Assembly (NCBI GenBank): GCA_015179125.1
Contig: WHVA01000177.1
Coordinates: forward strand, 62,001-126,000
Length of the DNA: 64,000 nucleotides
Direction of reading: 5' to 3'
Source: Gautieria morchelliformis
Lineage: Eukaryota > Basidiomycota > Agaricomycetes > Gomphales > Gomphaceae
Shown here: positions 1 through 9,913 of the stretch, piece after piece
Layout: the number at the start of each line of letters is the position of its first letter
Numbering within the stretch: position 1 is the stretch's first letter
The notes under the pieces: generated by a model
Told to the model about the DNA's origin: nothing
The model's input: only the letters and a program-made list of their open reading frames with translations
The model's database searches: none
Program-made: the position numbers and the translations under genes

Positions 1-257
1 GAAGGCCAAGCACCGAAGTGGTTCAAGTCAGGGAACAAAGAGACAGTTAAACAAGCGGAAGAAAAGGACTTCGCGTTTGTATCTAAGGATGTAGCATACA
101 GTGCTATATCTGCATCTGACTGGCTAGCCGATTCAGCGGCAACAACACACATAGCTCGAAGCTGAAATGATTTCGCTAGCTATGCCAAGGAGCCATCGGA
201 AATTGAAGGAATTTCACCTGGAGCAGTACTACATACACAAGGCCGAGGCACTATATA
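1..257 (+). pseudogene. Copia-1 Gag-Pol, protease-start fragment
   Basis: Frame 1 reads a polar Gag tail and then WLADSAATTH, the Copia-type aspartic protease motif (normally DSGA/DSGC; here the Gly is Ala). A TGA at 163-165 interrupts the frame and is explained by CGA to TGA. The frame then continues to the TA target site at 256-257, where a DNA transposon entered. It resumes at 3402 with a Tyr-Met-Glu-Phe stretch typical of the region after the protease active site. Confidence 0.8.
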
Positions 258-293
258 AGGTAGAGGACAGCTAGACTCCGCAACCTCTAAGCG
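258..293 (+). repeat. Mar-1 left terminal inverted repeat
   Basis: Starts AGGTAGAGGACAGC and matches the reverse complement of 3364-3399 at 35 of 36 positions. The flanking dinucleotide is TA. Confidence 0.93.
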
Positions 294-643
294 CCCATCC
301 TTGCCAATGTGAGGCAACGCTTTCTGCATTGCCAGCAAGACTCAATTAGGAAATCTGGTACCGTAAAATCATTTAGAAGACCTTTGTCTGTTTTCCTATG
401 GTTTTGCTTTGTGGATTATTCTACCCTCAGTCTTGAAATATAACCAAAGAGTTTTTTTTGCTCCATTATCTTCAAATACATGTTTTAGATGCAGGGGACG
501 AAAGTAATATTTTTGACCTCTCGAAATTTGCCTCAATCCGGCAACTCCCGAGAGCTAGCAAAGTCTGAAAAGTAGTTCATCTCGAGCCTCTGGAGCTCTT
601 TAGGACAGTAACAGCGCCTCGTTATCAGCTGTGAAGCTTTACT

Positions 644-3226
644 ATGGGTCGCAGGAAGGCCAGGGACTTATTAAGGCTAAAAAACCTTGGTAAAAATGCG
701 AATAAGGTGACTTTTTGACTGATTCTCCCCCTCATTCAATGTGTCTTGAGCCCAATTCTCATTGCTTATTCCTCCCAAACTCCAGAACACTGCTTTAGTT
801 GTAGAAGAAGCCTCGCTGAAGCCACAAGAGCCAGAAGTTCAGCACAGTGAAGAGTTTGATTCAAGCGGCTCGAGTTTCAGCACCCCTTCTGTGCACAGCA
901 GCCGCAGCTCATCCTTCTCTGCATCAATTGACTCTTTTCCTGATGAAATCGATGTCCATAATGATGTACAGCTGCTTACCTTCACCAACAAGCTCCAGGA
1001 TGGCATCAAAAACTTTCTTGATAATGCGAAGAAGAGAGGCCGGCTGTCTCATTATAGCAAGGCAAACCCAGCCCCTCGCACAAAGCGTAAGCGCGAAATG
1101 GATTCAGCATCCAATACTATGGTCCTCCGCAGTCACGGATACAGGACAATCACGTCATATTTCAAGAAACACCGGATGTCGCATGGGTCCGGTCAAGACA
1201 GTGAGATGGACTGCATTTCAGTGGGGGGTTTCTGTGCCAGACAGGAGGAAGAGGAGACAGAGACAGAGATGCACAAGGAGGAGGAGGAGGAGGAGGAGGC
1301 GGCAAGTCAAGATGAAGCAACAAGCAGAGTTGAAGCCAGGAATATGATGGCTACCGTGGAAACCGAGAATTTGGTTCCATGCACGTCAGAAATGGAATTG
1401 GATGATGACTGGGATGATGGTGATAACAAAGATTATGATGACAGCGAGCATACACCCATCAATGCAACTCGACAAGCTCGGGCCCAACCCCCACCCTGTG
1501 ACTCACCTGAGATCAAAGCCGGGATTACGAACCTCACTGGTCGTTCACAGGAAAAGACACTCGATGTCATCTTCTGTGGCTGCATGCTTGCAATGCTCGC
1601 ATTTTTGCGACTTTATACTGCAGGCAATGGCTGGCGGGAAGCATCGTTAATAGCATCAACAGCTTCCGGAAAAGGGAAGGGACTTGCGCGGTCTCTACGC
1701 AAATGGGTCTGGGAATATCTGGCCAACAATGACCAGTTGCCAGTCAGCTTCTATGGAATGCACATCCAGTCCAGACTCAAAGATGAGGATCTTGCCGAAG
1801 AACTGAAGCTCCACCTGCGACCTCTAGACAAAAAATATCTGCAGGCCATCGATGTTGTGCATTACCTAGAACGCCCAGACGTCAGGTCTCGGCTCAAGAT
1901 CAAAAAAAAACCAAGTGAGTGCACTGCACGTCGTTGGATGAATGCCATGGACTACCAATATGGAAAGGCACCACATGGCATGTATGTGGATGGGCATGAA
2001 TGTGCTGATGTCGTGGAATATCGTGAAGATACCTTTCTACCATTTTGGGCATCAATTGAAGACCGGATGATGACCTGGTCAAATGAAAATGATCCCATTT
2101 ACCTGCGTGCCATGCCAACCTTCCCAGAACAGAAGCGAATAGTATTGGTGACTCATGACGAGTCATCATTTTATGCAATTGATCGGCGAAAAACGCGCTG
2201 GGTACATACTACGGAGATTGCAGAACCAGTCAGACAAGGAGAAGGAGCCTCGATAATGGTCTCAGATTTCTGCTCCCCAGATCTGGGCTGGCTTAAGTCC
2301 AAGGATGGGTACATTAACTACAATTTCAAAGGAAAAGGCTCAGTTTCCACTACAGCACGAGAGAAGCTCGTATATTATTTAAAGCATGGAGAAATCGCGA
2401 TGGCTATTTTGACTGTGATGATTTGTGTTCACAGACACTACTCGCCATTGAGCTTTTCGAAGACAATTTCCCAGGAACTGCCATTGCCGCATTTGGTTTC
2501 GACAACGCACCTGGACACCAGAAGCGGGCTGATGATGCCCTTTCTGCACGTCACATGCCAAAATTTCCAAAATTTTGGCTCAGGAAAAGTGGAAAATGCA
2601 AGATGCGGCCAGGAAGACTTCCAAATGGAGAGTCGCACGACTTCTATTTCCCAGAGAACCATCCCACCATGCCTGGCTGGTTTAAGGGTATGAAATTAAT
2701 CATCGAAGAACGGGGTTTCAAGGAAGAAGGCTCACTTCCAGCCCAGTGCAAGTCATTTAAATGTGCAGATCCAACTGCTGCTTGCTGCTGCCGCCAACTT
2801 TTATTCAACCAGGAAGATTTTGCATCTCAGAAACCCAAGATTATCAAGCTTGTAGAGTCTTATGGGCACATAGTGTTCTTTTACCCAAAATTCCATTGTG
2901 AGCTCAATTTTATTGAGCAATGCTGGGGGGCTGCAAAGTATGAGTATCGGATGCTCCCACCAACCCAAAATGAGGCTGCAATGGAACAGAATGTCCGAAT
3001 GTGCCTAGATAAGGTAAACCTACTTAAGACGCGAAGGTGCTTTCCCCTCCTTATTTATCTATGGAAACGCTAGCTCACTGTGAGGATATGATACAGGTTT
3101 GCTAATCGTTCTGCGAGATTCATGGATGCTTACCGAAAAGGGTTGAATGGCATGCAGGCAAGTTGGGTGAATCAGAAGTATCATGGACATTGAGTTCTTC
3201 CTGATTCAATATTGGAGGAGCTCTAA
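644..3226 (+). pseudogene. Mar-1 transposase, DDE superfamily, decayed C-terminus
   Basis: Cut-and-paste transposase. Proposed exons are 644-706 (start MGRRKARD), 786-2308 and 2356-3013, plus a last exon up to the TAA at 3224. Introns 707-785 and 2309-2355 (GT-AG, 79 and 47 nt) join frames exactly; the second yields the junction KDGTREARILFKA. The protein has a basic N-terminal part with an acidic Glu run and then a region that could be a helix-turn-helix. The catalytic set is Asp in VTHDESS (codon 2157), Asp in FDNAPGH (2501) and Glu in ELNFIEQCWG (2915). Spacing between the second and third residues is about 137, far longer than the usual D34-39D/E. The last intron (about 3014-3073) is tentative. 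TGA at 3089 and 3191 break the C-terminal part, so it is probably inactive. Confidence 0.8.
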
Positions 3227-3363
3227 TGCTTTCTATAGTTAACTGAGTATATATTATTAGATGCTACAGTAGGTTTGGGAACCTTGAAGTTACTTGGTTA
3301 TGGGCAACGACATCCGAGCTAGATTTTTGCCACCTTAACCCTAACCCTGATATTAGTCATGCA

Positions 3364-3399
3364 CGCTTAGAGGTTGTGGAGTCTAGCTGTCCTCTACCT
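3364..3399 (-). repeat. Mar-1 right terminal inverted repeat
   Basis: Mirror of 258-293 with one mismatch, followed by the TA duplicate at 3400-3401. Confidence 0.93.
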
Positions 3400-3401
3400 T
3401 A

Positions 3402-3556
3402 CATGGAATTCAAAGTCGGCGCTAAGACGAACACGATCGAGCTATGTGACATCAAGCATGCACCAGATGCGCCGAACAACCTTATCAGTGTAGGGCGTCT
3501 AACTGATAAAGACAACATGGCCACATTTACAGGCACCGGCGTCGAATTCAAATCAC
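3402..3556 (+). pseudogene. Copia-1 Pol, fragment between protease and pre-integrase
   Basis: The frame reads MEFKVGAKT and then a stretch ending NNLISVGRL, the conserved segment after the Copia protease active site. It continues the frame broken at 257 and stops at the LTR cassette that begins at 3561. Beyond the cassette the frame resumes at 6786 (RVIFAQGQKHG). The join is open if the 4-bp GCGC/GTGC target duplication is counted once. Confidence 0.8.
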
Positions 3557-3560
3557 GCGC

Positions 3561-3763
3561 TGTAGAGAGGGAAGCCTCGCTGGAGTGACAAACTGCGCAG
3601 AACTACTAACGCAGCTGGTAGTGAGCGGGAAAGAGGAGTCTCTATTACTAATCTAAGTGGACTCATTACATACTCGAGAACAATGGGAGTGGCACAAGGT
3701 GACATCGTACTGAAAGACAAGAAAAACCTATAATCTCCAACTAGAGAGTGTAGCTCTCTTACA
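3561..3763 (-). repeat. Cassette LTR, 203 bp (3' LTR if element is minus)
   Basis: Begins TGTAGAGAGG and ends CTCTTACA. Nearly identical to 6584-6785; I count four substitutions and one extra A. Confidence 0.85.
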
Positions 3764-4654
3764 TCTGCCAGGACTCCTTTTTGAAGATCCCACTCACTAC
3801 TGGTCAACAATGAGAGACTGAGATACTTGTGATGTAAGAGCTGGGGAGTAGGGACGACACTGGGAATGAGTATGAGCCGTCAGCACTCTGAATGGGGACT
3901 ATGAGAGGGCAGAGGCGGTGTTTTGATGGTGCACTCAGTGTGGTGGTGATTGGGGTGCGCGCGTCGGCTCTCGAGGGTGTGTTGTGCAGCGCGTTCTCGG
4001 TCTGGGCGGTTACCCTGTGTGTCGAAGCAGCCGTTGGCAAGGGTGGTGCGGGAGACAGGCATGGGTATGGTGGTTCGTGTGGGCGTTGTGGGAAGACAGA
4101 GGGTGCACGATCTGCGCTGTGGTCTCGTGGGTCCACAACGCTGCGTCGTTCATTTGCGTCGTGCTCTTGCGAGGCGACACATGGGCTATGGCAGGAGTTA
4201 TGTGCAACTCCGGCATCGCCGTCCGCTTTGCTGTCTCGTGTATTGGTGTATGACTGCTGGTTGCGCGCGTTCGGCACCCATGTCCGTGCCAGGTTGGGAA
4301 GACCATTCCCGTGGGACATCTTGGGTCCACACTCTATACTCGTCGACATCGGGGCCTCTCTCTCTTCCTCTATCATACTCAAGCCCTGAGCGTGGCTGAA
4401 GTCGTGCCCGACCTTCAATTCATGTTCTGTTTTCATCCCCAATTGCTGCTCTCCTTTTCCCGCAGTCTGTGCTGTTGGGGCTCGGGTCTCCACATCTCGA
4501 GTGTCTGGTGGGTGGCTGGAAGTCCCGGCCATTGCACTGTGCTGGTGCGGGTGGTGTGTGACAGTATGGGAGACGAGTGCGCAGGGCTGTGCGACGTTTC
4601 AAAATGCGTAGAGGGCCGCGTGGATGTGTGTGAGCATGGTGGAAGGCAGGAATG

Positions 4655-5107
4655 TTGGGTGCATTTATGCTCCTGCACCAAAATCAAGCATAATATATTC
4701 GATTTATTGTATGGTGTTTCAACCCTTTCTCACATTGTTCTTGTACCATGCATCTATTTCTCTGATTATTTTTCGAAATTTTCCAGTCACTCCTTATCTC
4801 TCCATTCCACTTTGTTATTTCTATTTTCACAGGCGGCTGCACACAGCGGAGTTTGAAACGACTTCGACGCGCGAGCCCTTGGGCGCTAAAGGGCCGGGTG
4901 CACGTATATGCCTTCTGAGACAGGATAGTACTCCTCTCTCAGTGACAATAAATTCACTGAGAGAGGCGAGTAGTATTCTTTATATTTACATAGCATGTTG
5001 ACTGAAAATCATGTAGTGTATTTGATTCTAGGTACTGTATTAATATATCAGTGACAATAAATTCACTGAGAGAGTGTATTTGATTCTAGCTTTCTAATAA
5101 CTCTACA
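4655..5107 (+). repeat. Repeat A, member of the A/B/C structured repeat family
   Basis: The 453-bp unit starts TTGGGTGCATTTATGC and ends CTCTACA. Shared marks with B and C are GTGC...GCAC near the 5' end, GGGCGCTAAAGGGCCGGGTG, TATATGC, a 12-bp-stem hairpin (4934-4965, loop CAATAAAT) and a second hairpin at 5048-5074. The tail 5048-5089 equals 4939-4965 joined to 5017-5031, leaving out 4966-5016 (GCGAGT...TGTAG). No clear target duplication remains at this copy. It interrupts the zinc-finger frame. Confidence 0.75.
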
Positions 5108-6411
5108 GAACCTTCCCTGCCATAGCCCCTAGTTGCTAACAAGGAACGCATGTCTCAGGGATGTAGAATGCGGGAGAGAGTGTCACGAAGCAGCTTCAAT
5201 AAAGATGGCCATGTGCGGATGCTCGAGGTGGTTCCTACTGTGTGCGTGTCCACTCTGCCGTACGCATCGTGCGACGCTGTCTGTGCCTGCGTGGGAGTAC
5301 CGCGGGTCCGCCTCTCGGCGTCCTTCAGATGCGTCGCATTCTCTCGAGTCATTGCGGGTGTGTGCGTGCTCACATGGGTCTCGGTCAGGGTTGCGATCTC
5401 ATGACTCCTCGCCATCTGCTGCATCTCTGTCCTGCAGTGTCGCTGCGTGACATCATGCGTCGGTACGCAGGTTGTGGCTGTGAGGGGAGTTTGCATAGGA
5501 GCATTCTGTTTGGACGGTGCGGGTGAGGAAGAGAGTGGAGGTGAGGAAGGAACCCAATGGCTAGGCAGCCTGTGACATCGTGAAGAATGCATCGGCGTGT
5601 ACTGAGCACGCGAGGAAGGGAGTGGAGGCGTAGGATAAAGGGGAAAACGCGCCAGGGCATGGAGGTGCGTGTCGGTTTGTGGCTGCCTTGCCACATCACA
5701 TGTCTGGACGACGGTCTCAAGGGTTGCGCTGTTGCCATGGGCGGCGCCAATGCCCGCGGTCCTTCTGGTCATAGCCGTGCATGGCACTGTAGGTGGGAAC
5801 GTGTGGGACACATCCGCGCATGGTGCAACGTGTGCATGGGAGGGAGCCAAGCTGGCGATGCACGAGGATGTTGGGGTGACACCATAAGACAGCGCAGAAC
5901 GTAGCTGTGGGTCCTGGCTGACGGCACGGTGCACCCTGATGTGTCGTTTAAGTCGGTGGGTGGTTGAAAATGCACGAGAGCATGTAGCACAAGTGTGTTG
6001 GCGCATTGCGCCACTCCCATTGTTCTCCGGGGCTCCTATGACTGTATGACAGGGCACATACAGAATATCTCGATGAGATGGGACTGATAAGGACAGAACT
6101 GAATTGGATGGTGGTTGAGAAACAACTAGCAGGGAAGTAGAAGGTGTCGGTGGCCAGCAGACTATAGACTCGGGACTCTTGTCCTCCAGGAACGAGCGAA
6201 GAAGTCCATCAGAAATGGCTGGAGAGATAGCAAGTAGCTCCTCCAAGGAAAGTGTAATGGGGGTTTGGAGAGGATCATCTGTGGGTGCAATGGATGTCGA
6301 CAGGATATGTTCTAAGACGCTTGTGACTGTGCCGTGCATTGCCACCGGGTTGCCCTGCGTTTCGACTGACTCGCTGTGGTTCATTTCAATTCGACCAACT
6401 AAGTATAACTT

Positions 6412-6465
6412 GTTTCTTGCGACCGACGTGTTTCTTGTGACCAACGTGTTTCTTGCAACCGACAG
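6412..6465. repeat. Three tandem 18-bp repeats
   Basis: Units GTTTCTTGNGACCNACGT at 6412, 6430 and 6448, contiguous. On the minus strand they lie in the zinc-finger frame and encode six-residue repeats of the type VARNT(L/S). Their length keeps the frame, which supports the longer start at 6546. Confidence 0.8.
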
Positions 6466-6583
6466 TTCAAATGTGATGGATCGAGGGAAGGTGTAATGGA
6501 TGGTCTCCTGCCGTGGACAGACAGAAGCCGAGGGTGGGCGTGACATGGAAAGGTTGAGAGTTCTTGCGAACGGGGCAGCCAGA

Positions 6584-6785
6584 TGTAGAGAGGGAAGCCT
6601 CGCTGGAGTGACAAACTGCGCAGAACTACTAATGCAGCTGGTAGTGAGCGGGAAAGAGGAGTCTCTATTACTAATCTAAGTGGACTCATTACATACTCGA
6701 GGACAATGGGAGTGGCACAAGGTGACATCGTACTGAAAGACAAGAAAACCTATAATCTCCAACTAGAGAGCATAGCTCTCTTACA
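6584..6785 (-). repeat. Cassette LTR, 202 bp (5' LTR if element is minus)
   Basis: Direct repeat of 3561-3763 with TGTAG...TTACA ends. Followed on the plus strand by GTGC, the presumed target duplicate. Confidence 0.85.
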
Positions 6786-9741
6786 GTGCCAGAGTTATTT
6801 TCGCACAGGGACAGAAGCACGGGCGGCTATTCTGTATGAAGGCACGGGTCACTCGATCAGTCGAGGCATGGGATTTTGCCGCAGCGGCAAAGGGACGGTC
6901 ATGGGACAAATGGCACAGGATACTCGGGCACATCAACATAAACTCTATAAAAATGTTGAAATCTAACGACCTACTTACTGGACTCGAGATCGACGAGTCA
7001 AAAGAGCCGAGTCAGTGCAAGGCTTGCATACAAGGCAAACGGCATGTGGAGCCATTCACCAAAAGAGCTGAGGATACTGTTGATCTGGTCGGTGACCTAA
7101 CAGTATCCAATGTATGGGGGCCTGCCCAGTTTGAGGGACCGTCACGTGAAAAATACTTTTATTCTTTCACGGACATCAAATCTAGGCACACGGTCATTTA
7201 TTTCGGGAGTGCCAAAGATGAAGCGCTCAGGCACTTTGAAACATACAAAGTGTTTCTTGAGACCCAAACAGGTCAGAAACTGAAGAGGTTTCGCTTGGAC
7301 AACGGTGGGGAATATGTAAATAAAAATTTCAAAGAATTTTGTGAAAAACATGGCATTATCATGGAGACCACAGCTCCATACTCCCCAGCCCAGAATGGAA
7401 TTGCAGAACAACTCAACCGGACCTTACTCGAGCACGCACAGGCAATGATATTCACCAAGAACCTGCCAAAAATACTTTGGCCTGAGGCCATGGCTTACGC
7501 ATGTTATATCAAAATCGATCGCCCACGCGAGCGCTTGGAGATGATGCAACACCGTTCCAGGCACTATTCGGCAAGAAGCCGAACATAGCTCGTCTAGAGG
7601 AATTCGGGACAAACTGCTGGGTTATGGTGCCGGATCAACGTCAAGCTAAACTTGATCCAAAGGCAGAAGAACACATATTCGTTGGAGTAGCTGAACATGC
7701 AAAAGCCTGGAGGTATTATAATAAAGCCTCAAAGCACGTTCAAATCTCAAGAAATATTACATTCGACGAAAACGACAATAAACTGTACCCTATCCCGGAT
7801 AACAACGATGATGACACCACTGATACGGCACCGCTCGAGGGGGAGCACTCACAGCGCGAGCATGTGCCGGACCCAATCCCATCTACCCCACAGACGTCAT
7901 CACCCCAGACGACGCCCGTTCCTGATCCACCTGAACAAGCGCCAGCCCCACAGATTCAACGGAGCACGTGTATCACTCAAAGGCCGGATTACTGGAAGCT
8001 GAATGATTCAGGCCGCACCAAGCAGGTTTACATAACAAAAGAAATCGTTACTGAACCTGAGAATTACAGAGCGGTGGTATCACGTGATGATGCGCCGATC
8101 TGGGAGAAAGCGATGGAAATTGAAATGGATCAACATAAGACGCTAGGAACATGGGAATTAACAGAACTACCACCCGGATGAGTAGCTATCGGTTGCCGAT
8201 GGGTATACGCTGTCAAAACGCAACCGGATGGACAATTCGATAAAGCTAAAGTGAGTGTCGTGGCTCAAGGATTCACACAGAGGCCAGGGATGGATTACTA
8301 CGAAATAACTTCACCTGTGGTCAAGTTCGATTCACTACGTGTTTTATTAGCCATCGTAAACACGCTTGATTGGGAAATCGAGATGATGGATGTCAACGGC
8401 GCCTATCTCAATTCAAATATAGATGAGGAGATATACATGCGTCAGCCCGACGGTTTTGATGATGGATCTGGACGCGTTCTAAGAATACACAGAGCGCTCT
8501 ATGGACTCAAGCAATTGGGGCGAGCTTGGCATCAGCGCTTACGCAAATTACTACTTGATCTCGGCTTCCACCAAAGTACAGCCGATGAATGCATCTATAT
8601 CAGACAAGATAAGGACTCAATCGAAGTCATATCAGTATACGCGGACGACTTCGGACTATTTGCTGATTCCAAAGGAGGGATGGTTAAGCTCAAGGGGGAG
8701 CTTCCTGGAAAATTCCCTTTGACAGATTTAGGAGAAATGAAGAAAATCTTGGGAATTAGGGTTGAAAGGAATAGGGATGAGGGAACACTGACTATGTCCC
8801 AAGGACATTACATCAACATCATACTCGATCGATTCAACATGGCGACGGCTCATTCCGTATCTACACCTCTACACAAAATGATCAAGCTCACAACGCCTAT
8901 GGACTCAACGGGTCCTCCTACCTCCCTTATACATTCTTCCTTCTCATTTCTTTCCACCCCTTTCGAGGAGGGTGCTTCATGCTATCAGTGTTCCCCAACT
9001 ACTGAAGTACCCTATGCTAAAGCAATTGGATTGTTAATGTATGCAGCACTCAGCACGTGACCTGATTTGGCTTTTATGGTACAACACTTAAGCCAATTCA
9101 CTACTACTTACGGAGCCGAGCACTGGACGGTGATCAAGCATGCGCTCAGGTACCTCAAGGGGTCACATGACGACGGCATAACCTTCCGACGAGACACTGG
9201 TCTCGACCTTGAAATATTCGTTGATTCGGACTATGCTAATAGAAATGATGCACTGTCTATTAGTGGCTATGTAGCTATACTAGGAGGGGGAGCCATCGCA
9301 TGGAGCTCGAAGAAGCAACGAACGATCGCGTTATCTACTATGGAGGCCGAATACATGGCACTCACCGAGGGCACCAAGCAATTGATCTGGCTAAGGTGCT
9401 TCATCGAGGAACTAGGAATAGATCAAACCCAGCCCACGTCACTTCGATCAGACAATCTAGGCACCATCACACTATCACATGACACAACATACCATGCGCC
9501 TACCAAACATATCAACGTCGCATATCACTTCATCCGTGAGAAAGTGGCCTCTCACGAGGCAACACTTACGTATGTACCGATGAAGGAGAACGTAGCGGAC
9601 ATATTTATGCAGGGACTGGATTTACACCAACCTAGGTATTTATTAGGGAAATTAGGATTTTGCAGAAGGGACTTCTTGCTGAGGGGGAGTGTTAGTAATC
9701 AGGACGATGATACGGCCGAGGCAGAGCTGGCATGCATTTAG
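6786..9741 (+). pseudogene. Copia-1 Pol: integrase, reverse transcriptase, RNase H
   Basis: Pre-integrase zinc region: WDKWHRILGHI with CKACIQGK. The integrase core shows LDNGGEY and NGIAEQLNRT. A frameshift occurs near 7510. The RT begins at the TGA at 8179 (probable former Arg) and carries IEMMDVNGAYLN, YGLKQLGRAWH and a YADD catalytic box near 8640. A stretch at about 8915-9000 looks inserted before VPYAKAIG. A TGA at 9058 interrupts STRPDLAF. RNase H follows with DSDYAN, STMEAEYMAL and the conserved KHINV region. The last codons run into the LTR. Product would be the Copia polyprotein; not functional here. Confidence 0.88.
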
Positions 9742-9913
9742 TCGGGAGTTCGAGAATGCTCTCGACTCCAGGATGCTGGTGCACCGGCCCGGCATCAGCA
9801 CAGCATCAGCTTGAAGGATTAGTAATATAGGAACATCATATTTAGTATATAAGGACAGACGATCTTGTGTAGATTGTAGAATAATCAGTCTATTATAACT
9901 CCTTCTTTCTACA
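9690..9913 (+). repeat. Copia-1 3' LTR, about 224 bp
   Basis: Starts TGTTAGTAATC right after the purine tract GAGGGGGAG and probably ends TTTCTACA at 9913. It contains a TATATAAGG box near 9847, a likely retroelement promoter. The partner LTR is outside the window, so the right boundary is inferred from the TG...CA rule. Confidence 0.65.

Larger units (their letters stand above)
258..3399 (+). mobile_element. Mar-1: Tc1/mariner-like DNA transposon inserted at TA
   Basis: The 3142-bp element has 36-bp terminal inverted repeats differing at one position and is flanked by TA on both sides (256-257, 3400-3401), the target duplication of the Tc1/mariner superfamily. It encodes one DDE transposase on the plus strand. 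Excising the element plus one TA rejoins the Copia-1 frame, so the insertion is younger than Copia-1. Just inside the right end, 3335-3348 holds two telomere-like CCCTAA units. Confidence 0.88.
3804..6546 (-). pseudogene. C2H2 zinc-finger protein gene inside the LTR cassette
   Basis: The frame is open from 6546 (463 residues to a TGA at 5155-5157), or from a second Met at 6384. One C2H2 finger is visible (CATCSRAF, then HRLKRHIRVH), embedded in a long Ser/Thr/Pro/His-rich chain with no other recognised domain; such a protein would act in the nucleus. After the TGA (fits CGA to TG A decay) the frame runs on to repeat A at 5107. Below repeat A a frame of the same composition continues from about 4654 to a stop at 3804, with one more TGA at 4599-4601. 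I infer one ancestral protein of about 760 residues, split by repeat A and by nonsense changes. Three 6-residue repeats near the N-terminus come from an 18-bp tandem repeat. Confidence 0.6.
3561..6785 (-). mobile_element. LTR-bounded cassette carrying a zinc-finger gene (non-autonomous LTR element)
   Basis: Two direct repeats of 203 and 202 bp with TG...CA ends bound a 2.8 kb interior. Flanking GCGC (3557-3560) and GTGC (6786-6789) fit a 4-bp target duplication with one CpG transition. No Gag, protease, RT or integrase can be read in the interior, which is filled by a minus-strand zinc-finger reading frame (6546 to 3804) starting 38 bp from one LTR and ending 41 bp from the other. On the minus strand TGGCTGCCCC starts two bases after the LTR and could be a primer-binding site; a purine-rich AAAAAGGAG lies near the other LTR. 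Orientation is therefore inferred as minus. Confidence 0.75.
1..9913 (+). mobile_element. Copia-1: Ty1/Copia LTR retrotransposon, 5' end outside window, twice interrupted
   Basis: Gag-Pol pieces at 1-257, 3402-3556 and 6786-9690 read in Copia order: protease, pre-integrase, integrase, reverse transcriptase, RNase H. They end at a purine tract (GAGGGGGAG, 9681-9689) and a 3' LTR. Removing the two insertions (258-3399 plus one TA, and 3561-6785 plus one 4-bp repeat) restores one reading frame across both sites, which fixes the nesting. The copy is dead: in-frame TGA at 163, 8179 and 9058 and a frameshift near 7510. The 5' LTR and most of Gag lie left of the window. Confidence 0.9.

Noticed and set aside
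4934..5089. Repeat family A/B/C as Helitrons (hairpin followed by CTAG)
   Set aside because: Hairpin plus CTAG resembles a Helitron 3' end, but copies B and C have 6-7 bp target duplications and extend about 20-75 bases past CTAG or TAG to a common CTACA end. Helitrons make no target duplication.
6412..6465. Tandem 18-bp units as a CRISPR-like array
   Set aside because: Units are contiguous with no spacers, and the sequence is eukaryotic coding.
3561..6785. The 203-bp direct repeats as a simple segmental duplication of Copia-1 sequence
   Set aside because: The repeat is not Copia coding sequence: the Copia frame skips from 3556 to 6786 and both repeat copies belong to the insert. TG...CA ends and the 4-bp flanking repeat fit LTRs better.
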